From positions 5,779,999 to 5,843,998 of the forward strand of contig NC_092565.1 of assembly GCF_037975245.1 (NCBI RefSeq): 64,000 nt of DNA, read 5' to 3'. Origin of the DNA: Apostichopus japonicus (Eukaryota; Echinodermata; Holothuroidea; Aspidochirotida; Stichopodidae). Under the pieces are notes generated by a model. That model made no database searches. It saw only the letters and a list, made by a program, of their open reading frames with translations, and was not told where the DNA came from. The position numbers and the translations under genes are program-made. Of this stretch, positions 27,401 through 39,400 are shown one piece after another; positions within the stretch are counted from its first letter, which is position 1; the number at the start of each line of letters is the position of its first letter.

Positions 27401-30400
27401 GTCGTATCATTTGTCACGATCGTCAAATTGAGGCTTTTAGAATCGACCAGTTTCAATGCCGTGAACTTCCCAGTCGAGCATATTTCTTTCCCTTCTTTTC
27501 TTTTCTAATAACTCTGTGATCTAGAAAATAAATCATTTTGGGAATGTTTTTTTTTTTTACTTTGCTGCAGTACTAACTGTCATTTCTCGAAAATGTGTTG
27601 ATGTTGTTGTTGTTGACTTTGCTTCTAGTCAGAGAGCAAATGGTCACGCTTGCTGCGAAAGAGAAAAACGAAAAAGGAGGAAAAAAAAGGAAGCTAAACA
27701 AAGCAAACACAGAGAGAGGCTAGAAGATACCTGAGCTATATGATTAATATGTACAATCCCTTGTAGCAATTTAATTACAGCTTTCTGGATTGACTGTCAT
27801 ATATGTATATATGTATTACTTGAACAGCTGAAAGTGTGAGGAATGCACCTTAGAAAAGCATCTGGAGGACGAAAAACATTGAGAATCTCATTAAGTCAAT
27901 CTTGAACTTGCTGGCTCTGGAGAAACTCTGTGGTTGTCTAGACACCTTGGTGTACACTACTACAGTATACGGCATTCATCACATGCAAAAGATCGAATAT
28001 TAAGAAATTGTCGAAATTTTGGCCATTGTTTGACATTGTCGGCACCCACCCGTCTACCTCAAAATAAATGTCAATTAAATGTAACAGGTATCATTTGAAA
28101 TTATTCTTAAAATTTGACATTAATAACAATCTAGTGACCTCCAATCACACAGATTAAGCTATATTGGGAAATGCAATGGTAACATTATGCATAGATCTGC
28201 AGTAGTAACTCATTAAAAACCAATAAATTTCCCTCAAGTTACTCCTGTATGCCCTTTCACTTGTAGAAGCTGAATATCGAAACTTGTCAAGTCATGTTAA
28301 CTCTTGTCTCTGTTGTCACATTTTAAATGGATGATACTAAAGCAGTGTTTTTTGTTTATTGTTGCCATCTGACAAAGCCAAGTAATACTTTCTTCTTGGG
28401 TGGGATGGGGTGGGGGGGTGGGCAGAGGGCAGGGGATAATAATGGTGTACCCCTCAACTTTGTTCAGCTAATCCTAATATGTCAGTCATGAAATAGCAAA
28501 TTAATCTAACCACTTAATCCCATACTGAAAATAATTGTGTCCCACAAATTTTCAGGTTATGCTTTATTGCATTTCCTGGGCAGAACTTGGAAGTACTTGC
28601 TCACCCATAAAGTGTGACTGTCTTGTAGTTTTGACGGACAACTGTAACAGACACACATACCTATAGATCCTTTAACTACTGTGCATACTCCACATGGGAC
28701 TAACGCAGTAGATTGTGCAGCTATGTAGTAAAGGTCGTACCAAACAGGAGTCACTTGAAAATCTTTATCGTATAGTACTGTTACTGATTGGGACGTATAA
28801 ATTCTTTTTATACATCATCATTTTATTGATCAATTCCTGCTAAATACAAAGCGACTGTGTAAACATATATATAGGTAGTAATTGTATAAATAACTGACAT
28901 TGCCCACCAAGAGATAAAAAACTCTGAGGGGGAAGTTCTCCGGTATTACTTCTAAATTTAGAACAGGTAATATATATATACATATATTTATATATTTAAT
29001 CAACCGGCTGTAGAAATCTCTGAATGGTACCAAGTCAAGAATGTCTGGATGGGCTGTCTGTTAATAATAATCCCAATCGCCCTCCGAAACATCGGATGTT
29101 GGACGTCGTGGGGGGGCTTGGGTTACTCAAGCAAGGTGGCATGACATGATCACGTTAGTTTTTATTGAGGCATTTGAAGCCCTTAGCATAGCTACAATTG
29201 ATTACTGAAAGCCCTTAAGTGGTCATGAAACACTCGAGAGCTCTCAGAGCTTAACGTTTATTGTGTATCATAAAATGCAGTCAATGTGCAAGCTCGTTCT
29301 ACATTGGGTAAACGGTGGGTAAATATCGGGAGACGGATTACGAGGAACTGTCGAGATGTTAGTAACCTCGCACCTCGGTAACTATGGCACTGCGTTTCCT
29401 CCTCCCCAAGTCTCTCAGGGGAGGAAATTTATGATGGTTGATTGTTGCTAGTATTTTGAAATATTTGGCCGAAAAATCGATCACCTAGATCACCATGGGG
29501 GGCAAACTCTGGCTAGCAACGAATACCAAATATTTTAAGCTAAATGTGGAGGAGGAAGTTATTTGTTGTCTTTTTTGAATGGCTGGTAGATTTTGAGAGG
29601 AAGTATTAAGAGATCTCCCCCCAGAGCGAATCGGAAAGTGCAACTCGTGGAAGACAGGAACGTCTGCCAGTTAGTTTGTGATATTATAGCTGCCAACTTC
29701 CGGGGGGGGGGGGTAGGAATTTCCCAATCATTTGCAAACATTCCCTGGTTGAAGAGATTTTAAAAATAGTATCAACAAAGATTAAATTAGAAAGTAGTCG
29801 AGACAAGCAGTGTCATGTGCTATTATTGGAAATATATGAAAATAGTAAAATAAAGAATGCACCATCCAGGAATAGTATAAGTTTCCTAATATTATCAATA
29901 TAATGTCTATGAATTTTGCCGTATGATATTTATGAAATCAATTTGCCTTTTTTTCTTTCTTTTTGTACCAGGGGGTCTCTAAAGACAAAGAAAGCCCCAA
30001 GAAGGAAAAGAAAGCACAGCTGTCTGTCGAGCAGATTAAAAAGTTACTCTCTCAGGTAAGGAAAAGTGACCAGTTTTATTTATGTTTACAAAATCATTAA
30101 GACAAATCTATTCAGCGTGACTGCACAACGGTGACGATGGATGGGATGCCTCCACCTATCGCAGTATTCGAGAAACGGGTCAGATGCAGAGGTACACTCT
30201 CCTCCGTTGGATGGTGACATAAACTGGCCGTTCACGGGGCAGGGAACGAGTGGGAGAGTGACACGGCCCGCCTCGTAATTCTCTGAACATTTATGGAAAA
30301 GAGAAGCCAGTGTTCATCCACGATGATGACATGGATATGGTTTCATATACAGCTTCCGTTGGCTTCCAAACCCACGGGAAATACCAAACTAACTTAACCA

Positions 30401-33400
30401 GTGCAGTTTTGTCATGCCCATGCCACGGTATTTCTTTATACGGCATATCTAACCGTCATCGTCCTTTGATGACGCTGAAGGGCAAAACTTTGAGATGAAG
30501 TGAGATTTGCGTAATTAGTTAAGTGTGGGGATCATGTTACCGCAACATAGGGGGATTAGTGTCATTTATCATAGATGTGGGTACATAGTTACACCATATG
30601 AAATCCATCACTGCAGAAACGAGAGAAGAGGGGATTTTGTACCACCCTCCATCGTACTGTAGGTGTGACTTCAATGTGACCATTTCTGCACCAACCCTCC
30701 CAGTAGATTCTGTACCACCTTTCCTTATGATGTTTTTCCTCGTGCCCTGATGTATTTTGAACCCCTTGTCCCAGGTCTATCCCTAGCTCTCATCAGGCCT
30801 GGATGCTAAGTGCTCAGTGCATACTCTGTACTATGTTGGCACTATGTAAGGTAAGGCCCTGAAAATCATTTTCAAAATACTTTTCCCAGACTTCTAAGTC
30901 TGATCTAGTCTAGGGTAGCATCCCTGATGTAATCATCATTTGGACTAGACCCCCCCCCCAAAAAAAAAGTTAATCAAAAAGAAGCAATAGAAGGGCAGAA
31001 AGAAAAGAAGGAATAAGAAAGGAATGCAGGAAGATTCCACTTTTGAAAGCCTGGTGTAGATTTGTAATAAACACTCAAGCCTCAGCCCCGTACCTTGGGA
31101 ATCTAGAGAGCAAATAACGAGTTTCTTTTTTAAAGTAATTGTTTCTCAGACGTTAAGTGATCTGTTTAGAATGTTCTTCACAGAATGACATAACCTCTCC
31201 AAGCTCTGCCATGATTTGGCAATCTTTGGATGTTTAACCTAAGTTTCCCTTGGATTATCAAGTCCATGCTCACCTGATGGTTAAGTATTTGAAGGGTCTC
31301 ATTCCATTCATCATAAACCTTGATCCATTGCCAGGGTATGGATAATAGCGAGCTATGAGCTCTTTTCTCTCTCATCTTCACTGATTGTACCTGGCCATTT
31401 ACTGTGACCTAAATGGCAACTTTGAAGACGTCTCTACGGTGGGGCAGCAAACGTTATGGCAGGAGAAAATCTGCTGCTTCCCTTCCCCGTGTGATAGTAT
31501 GTAGCGATGGTCCAAGACCTATGGGTCAGGACCTAATGTTTGGGTCACCGACGATATTTAGATCAGACGCAACGCCGTTTCAGAAATAATTTTGTTAACG
31601 TATGTTCATTGATCGAATTATCATAAAACTGCCCTCGGTGGACCTGTAAGCCAATCTCAGGATTGCAATGTCCCTTCTTCGAGCCAAGATAGATTAATTT
31701 TTAGCAAAGGAGCAGAGCCAACCATCCTGTTGGTATATTCCGGTGGCAATGTCATGATAAGTTTAGGGACGGGGCGTACAGTAGGGGAATGCCCAAATTT
31801 TGTCGCATCATCGTCCTAAAAAGGGCTGCGGAGCACTGGTTCAGAGGATGAGGCCGGGACCGTTGTGATGAAGATGCAAGCAAACTCAACCCGTGGCTTC
31901 TGCCACCTATAGTTTACCTCCTACTGTCAAGAAGAAAATGAGCGGTAAACATTTGCAAAATTGGCAAAGCACGAAATCTGTTCAGATTTTGACAGGTCTG
32001 TAGGACAAATTTTGCTAAGTTGTTGGTTTCCTGGATTAGTTATCAGTTTGTTTTCTTGACCCCAGTCAATAATGTAAACAATAACATCATTTTCGTAGAA
32101 CTGACACCTTTTTTGGGTTCAAATAACTCGGACAACGGTTTCATCCATCCATCCAGGTTGACTCGTATCTTAACGGTTGCCCTCTCAAGAGACTTGTTAA
32201 CAGGTATAATGCTGCAATGTTTGGATGACACTGGGTGTTGGGGGGGGGGTGGGGTTAAGCTCGTGGGAGCCATCATGTTTTTTGCCATGTTCTCCAATAG
32301 GGATGCACCGGATATCGGGTCCGGCCGGACTATCTGGCCGGATAGTGAGCAATTATCCGGTTCTGGTTCCGGCCGGATATTTTTCAAAATCCGGCCGTAT
32401 CTTTTCCAAAATCTGGCTGGATCTTTTTCAAAATCTGGCCTGAATTATTTCTTAAAAAGGTGTTGGTATTAACTTAAATCAATGTTAACTATTTCCAAAA
32501 ATTAATAAAAATATTCAAAGTAAGGAAAAGTTAGGTTAACATGTTTAATTTAATTTTCTCAATGGTCTGACCTAAGATTTGCTCCTTGTTTCATACTTCT
32601 TATTAATGATTTTCTTTTGTGTAATGAAAAAATCCTGTTCCGGCCGGATTTTATCCGGCCGGATTTCATCCGGCAGGATTTCATGTACTTTCCGGCAAAA
32701 TCCGGTTCCGGCCGGATCCAAAACTTTGGATCCGGTGCATCCTTATTCTCCAAAAGATTGTCCTTTAAAGTAAAAGGCAAGGGGTTTCTTTTTTGATATT
32801 TTCTAAACCATAATCACTTTATACCCTCACATAAGCCCAAGTTATGCATTTATTTTTGCTGTCTTTACCAAACAAAGCTGTCAGATATGAAATATCTTCT
32901 GCATTACAAATAAAGTAGTTGGTATTTGCTTATGAAATCAGTGGAGTATTATTATGATTGGGGAAGGGGGGGGTGGATGGGCATGGGAAAGTCCCTTCTT
33001 GCATAAATGGCAAAATCTGCTGTCTAGAAACATTTGAGATAAGTTTCTCCCTTCATTCCTCTTGACTTTGAAGATTGGCCAATTTTTTCTTAAATTACCA
33101 GCTTTAAAAAAAATGATAAAACTTGACTTTTTTGCCACCACTTGAGCTGCCTAAAATCTAGGGATTATAGGAAGTGCCTGGATGGCAACACTCGAGTGTC
33201 GGTGTCCTGTTTGTTCGCTCTTACCCATGTGATGAACTTTCCTTTACTACTTAAGCCTAAATCTTGACTTCGACCCTTGAAACTTGCTCAATTTACTCAG
33301 TGGGGTGTTTACACACAGGATGCAAACGACTGTTACGATTGTAATAATAGTGGTAAATATTCATTAGGAACAAAAAAAAAAAACAATTTTCCTACATGGT

Positions 33401-36400
33401 AACTTTGTACACGGTCTATTTCAGTTGCATCTAGATGTGTTAATATTACAATCCCAACATCGTTTTTTTCCAGCACCATGCCTCTCAGAAAGTTCCAGCT
33501 ATACCCCCACAAACATCCTCTTGGTAAAGAACAAATGTCAACTTCACATCTCATGTCAGACTAGATAAAAGTTATTCATTGTTGTGGATGTTCCCCCCCC
33601 CCCCCCCCTTTTTTTAACCTTGTTTCCTTTTCTTTCGTAATACTGCTTTGAATGAGAAATCTGTTTAATATTCTGGCCATGAGGTTTTCAATAATTAATA
33701 AATTGAAATAATTAATGTGCTATTTATAGTCTTTATGCTGGAGACTCCTTCGTCGTCGTCAGTTGGACAATGCTATTTTGGGTTCTCGTAAAACCTCCCT
33801 CCCAAGCAGTTTCATCGAGTGTTACTTAGCAACACAGAGATATGCACATTTCTTTTTCAGTCCAATTTTTTGCAGTCTGGATCAGCTGCCTAAATCAGTC
33901 GTAGACTAGACCATTTTTAGTAGCTAAAATGTGGTATGGAGCATCTCACATTGCTGTGTGTATGGAGCATCTCACATTGCTGTGTATGTTGTATGGAGCA
34001 TCTCACATTGCTGTGTGTATGTTGTATGGAGCATCTCACATTGCTGTGTGTTTGTGGTATGGAGCATCTCACATTGCTTTGTATGTGGTATGGAGCATCT
34101 CACATTGCTGTGTGTATGTTGTATGGTATGAAGCATCTCACATTGCTGTGTGTTTGTGGTATGTAGCATCTCACATTGCTGTGTGTATGTTGTATGGAGC
34201 ATCTCACATTGCTGTGTGTTTGTGGTATGGAGCATCTCACATTGCTTTGTATGTGGTATGGAGCATCTCACATTACTGTGTGTATGTTGTATGGAGCATC
34301 TCACATTGCTGTGTGTTTGTGGTATGGAGCATCTCGCATTGCTTTGTGTATGTTGTATGGAGCATCTCACATTGCTGTGTGTGTGTGTGGTATGAAGCAT
34401 CTCACATTGCTGTGTGTATGTTGTATGGAGCATCTCACATTGCTGTGTGTATGTTGTATGGAGTATCTCACATTGCTGTGTGTATGTTGTATGGAGCATC
34501 TCACATTGCTGTGTGTTTGTGGTGTGGAGCATCTCACATTGCTTTGTATGTGGTATGGAGCATCTCACATTACTGTGTGTATGTTGTATGGAGCATCTCA
34601 CATTGCTGTGTGTTTGTGGTATGGAGCATCTCACATTGCTGTGTGTATGTTGTATGCAGCATCTCACATTGTTGTGTGTATGTAGTATGGAGCATCTCAC
34701 ATTGTTGTGTGTATGTTGTATGGAGCATCTCACATTGCTGTGTGTATGTTGTATGGAGTATCTCACATTGCTGTGTGTATGTTGTATGGAGCATCTCACA
34801 TTGCTGTGTGTATGTTGTATGGAGCATCTCACATTACTGTGTGTATGTTGTATGGAGCATCTCACATTGCTGTGTGTATGTGGTATGGAGCATCTCACAT
34901 TGTGTGTATGTTGTATGGAGCATCTCACATTGCTGTGTGTATGTTGTATGGAGCATCTCACATTGCTGTGTGTATGTGATATGGAGCATCTCACATTGTT
35001 GTGTGTATGTTGTATGGAGCATCTCACATTGTTGTGTGTATGTTGTATGGAGCATCTCACATTGCTGTGTGTGTGTGTGGTATGAAGCATCTCACATTGC
35101 TGTGTGTTTGTGGTATGGAGCATCTCACATTGCTGTGTGTATGTGGTATGGAGCATCTCACATTGTGTGTATGTTGTATGGAGCATCTCACATTGCTGTG
35201 TGCATGTAGTATGGAGCATCTCACATAGCTGTGTGTATGTGATATGGAGCATCTCACATTGTTGTGTGTATGTTGTATGGAGCATCTCACATTGCTGTGT
35301 GTGTGGTATGAAGCATCTCACATTGTGTGTATGTTGTATGGAGCATCTCACATTGCTGTGTGCATGTAGTATGGAGCATCTCACATTGCTGTGTGTATGT
35401 GATATGGAGCATCTCACATTGCTGTGTGTATGTGGTATGGAGCATCTCACATTGTGTGTATGTTGTATGGAGCATCTCACATTGCTGTGTGCATGTAGTA
35501 TGGAGCATCTCACATTGCTGTGTGTATGTGATATGGAGCATCTCACATTGTTGTGTGTATGTTGTATGGAGCATCTCACATTGCTGTGTGTGTGGTATGA
35601 CGCATCTCACATAGCTGTGTGTATGTGGTATGGAGCATCTCACATTGCTGTGTGTATGTGGTATGAAGCATCTCACATCACTTTGGCCATGTTCACAGTA
35701 GAGAACAATCAGCAAAGGATCAGATATGGATCCCATCCTGCACTTGAGAGCAGTGTCTTTGGTAAAAATTTTCACAGGTTTTTTTGGCCTTACATTTAAT
35801 ATTTAGCATATGACCAACTTTCCATCACCTCTAGGACCTCTTTAGGACTGTGAGCTTGTAGAATTTGAAGAATTTTAATTATCTTGACTTGTGTTTGCTT
35901 CCTTGTTGTAGTAAGAAATAATTGTTGATGATATTACAAACATTGACAGTTTAAGAACGGGATTGATTGAAACTTCAATCGACATTGATGTAAAACCCTG
36001 TCTGAGAAAGATTTATCTTATTCGGCATCCGATGGGTTAATTGTTTCTCTTAAAATAAATATGGCTATTTAGGTAAATATTTTTGGCTCCAGGAGACAGT
36101 AACAGTGCTACTTTTTTTTTTTTTTAATCTTTTTCTTTGGTCTATTAGGGAATTAAGTTAGATTGTTCCAGTATAATTGAGTGGCAGTTAACCACTCCTT
36201 CCCGATCAGATAAAATCTGTCTAGTTGTGATCAGAGCTGACAGCATTCATTAGGGACAATGGAAAAGCCACACAAAAGATATGAGAGATGTGTTAGTAGG
36301 TTTTTAGGTTAGTAGTCCAGAAAGATTTAATCCCTCTCTTAAAAAAAATGGAAAAAAGAAAACGAAAGAAAGAGAGATTATGGAAGAAAAACCATGCCTT

Positions 36401-39400
36401 GATGTGTTTATTTAGCCAAATTTATAACGAGAGAAAATGGATACGGTTCCATAGATATTGTGACAAGGAGCCAAATTTTTGTGAGTCTCAACTTGGTTAT
36501 TAGAAATGTGGAATTGATGACAGTCGTCCGAATGACATTGCTGCGCAGTGAAATATTATCATGAAAAGATTTTCAGAAGATGAAAATGAAATTCACCCTC
36601 AGATTGAGTACATCGTTTTGAATATGTTTTTTGGTATTTTGGATATCTTGGCCTTTTTTTTTTTTACTTGTTGTTTGACACCACAACGTGATAATGCAGT
36701 AGTTTTTGTAGAGGTGCTTTACCAAACATCAGGATTTTCATCCCTCCCTTGCTTTCCCCCGCCCCCTCCCCAGTCCAAACATCAAGTAGGGAATTTGGAC
36801 TCCAACACTAAAAATGGTATGAATAGCTGCAATATGGGGTTCATTACCTCTTGGAGGTACTGTGCCACCATTTCTCAAAGTATATTTCATTCTCCAAAAA
36901 ATTAATAAACTTTATCAATAAATTCCCAAATTGCCATGCACTATTTACAAGTACATTAAGTACTAATGTTCAAACAGTGTAGCAAAAAAACCTGACTACT
37001 TGGCCGTGCACCCCATTGTAAACTCATAACCTTGGTAAAATCTTTAAAACACCTTGGTTAACAAACCAGCTGGATACTCCTGTGGCCTTTGCATGTGGTG
37101 TGCATTCAACTTGCTATGATTTCAAAAGGAAAGGAAGGGACTCCAATTGGTGCTTCGTAATTCTGCAAATCCTGGAAAGGATATAAAAAAAATGAAAAAA
37201 AAAAAATATTACAGTAATTCTGCCAGTCTAACAATACACATTTGTTTTGGATGCATGATTACCAACTCAAATTAAAGTAAACATCACTTTGTTTTGGTAT
37301 GATTTAGAGATATGTTGTGCTTATCTGTTCCAATCGAGTATGAACTGAACAAATATATTTATGGGTGCAGGGCATTAATAGTGATACATTGACGTAGGAA
37401 TTCATCAGGTCTTTGAACCTAAACATTACTATTAAACAGTGTGAGCTTTGTGATCTTCACCTGGTCTATAGGGAGGGATTCTTTCCCTCCCCTCACTCTC
37501 CTTATTCTGTCCATTTTCCCTTCACTTTCATCTCCCCTCCTCCCCTTCCTTCCTTCCTTCCTTCCTTCCTACCCTCCCTCCCCCCTCCTCCTCACAAAAG
37601 CAAGCAATGTTCGTTAGTAATTTTTGGCGGCAACCATGGGACGTCGGCCCCTTTGTGATAAATGTTTTCTTTACCCGTACTCTACGGTAGTGCTTCAGTG
37701 TTTATTTTCCTTGTTTTGGGATGGAGAGAGGGGGAAGGGTGGGTTAGGGGCTGACATTATGTAGTGTGACCCTTTTAACTTGTGTATTAGTATTCAAATC
37801 ATGAATAGCAATCCCATTAACAATGTTTTTTGGCAATGTTCTGCCAAGTTTCCCAAAGTTCACAACACACTGAGGCAAGGTAACTGGATTACAGGGTCTG
37901 CTTTGTGCCAGTGACCAACTCTCACCACATCTTGTTATCTTCCATAATGTGCTGGTACTTTGTTTGTCTGTATCATGATTCATCATATATTGCATTGTTT
38001 ACTTTCTCAGACCCCCCCCCACCCCCATCCACCTCTCATCTCCATATACACTAAACATAATCACATATGCTTTTCTAACCCATTATTCCCATCATGTGTC
38101 AATTTTGCTGTTCAGTAGAGCATTTGGGTCAAACGCTAAAGGCAAATGGGCTTTCGGTGTAACGAGTACATGTTCGAGTCCTTGCCAGATTATGATTTTG
38201 TGTGCTTGGGCATGGGGCTTGATCGCCATTGCCTCTCTTATCCTAGGTGCTTAAGGTAGGGACTTTGCAAGGTAACGTGCGCCGGATTGTGGCTGCACCC
38301 TACAAGATGTCCCCCTAGGGAAGGGATGTGTAGACATGCTTTGCAGTGTCCCCAGGAGCGACTGTTTGAAATGTACACATTTTGTTTCGTTGGTGTAATG
38401 ATTCAGTTATACCAATGTCACAGGCAGAACTGTTGTAATGTAAGAAGGCCCTTAAATTACAGATACTTGACTGTAAACCTTCAACTTTAACCTACAGCTG
38501 TTCAATCCACTCTTCTACGTTACGTTTGTCGTTTCCGATACAGCTTAGCCCGAAGTTGAATAACATCGTCAAACCGATCAATCAATCATAGAACATTTGT
38601 ACATGATACATGATGTACACTTTGTCTCTTTGCCTCCTTCCATTCTGGATCGTTCTCTCTATAAACGGCGGCTTGATCATGTTTCTCACACATGTATAGA
38701 CGTTTTATACAATCACACTGGAAAAATTGTCAAATCATAAGGCAAGAAGGCCTTTATATCGAGTTTATGTTAGGCGTTTTATTTGTATACCACCTATTGT
38801 TCACTCTGCGAGTTCAATTACCACTTGCTAAACTGTGAAGTTATCAGAGGATCTTTTGTTTGGCTATCCCATTGAGCACTTCCTGTGGGTATTCAAAACC
38901 TATCAGTATTAGTAGTGTAGTGTTGCTTTAGAAATCAATGAAAGATAACGGGTCGTAGGGCGTAATCAAATTAATTGTTGTATGATTAATCTCAAAATGT
39001 GGATCAAATAGTTGATATGCTAACCGTGGGGATCACCTGTAGGAACTCGGGGGAATGATCTTTCCATGCCTTGCTGGTACGTACAATCCCCGGTGACACT
39101 TCTTGAAGAGCCTGTGGAGAGTTGCAATCATTGAACAAAGTAGGATACGTTTGTATCGTACAGTATTATATTGGCCTTTGTTTCATGAGTGATGATGCAT
39201 CAAGAAGAGTTTACAAAACAAATGGTTTTCTTTTGCATATATCTATTCTTCTTGTGTGCCAGGGAATATTTTGTCCACTACAACTTATCGCATCCCAAGT
39301 CGCTATGCAAAACGGTCAAGTAGAAATTGGCTATTATAAGTTCAAAGGTGTGTAGCAGTTTATCTTTTACACAGGAACCCATAGTACTATGACAGACACA

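Noticed and set aside
33929-35579. Open frames of 426 (+) and 535 (-) codons as a secreted or structural repeat protein
   Set aside because: They translate a 33-bp DNA repeat. Several frames on both strands are open because the period is a multiple of three and the unit lacks stops. The frames have no conserved non-repeat ends.
33931-35678. CRISPR-like array
   Set aside because: Units are contiguous, with no unique spacers, and the setting is an intron of an animal gene.
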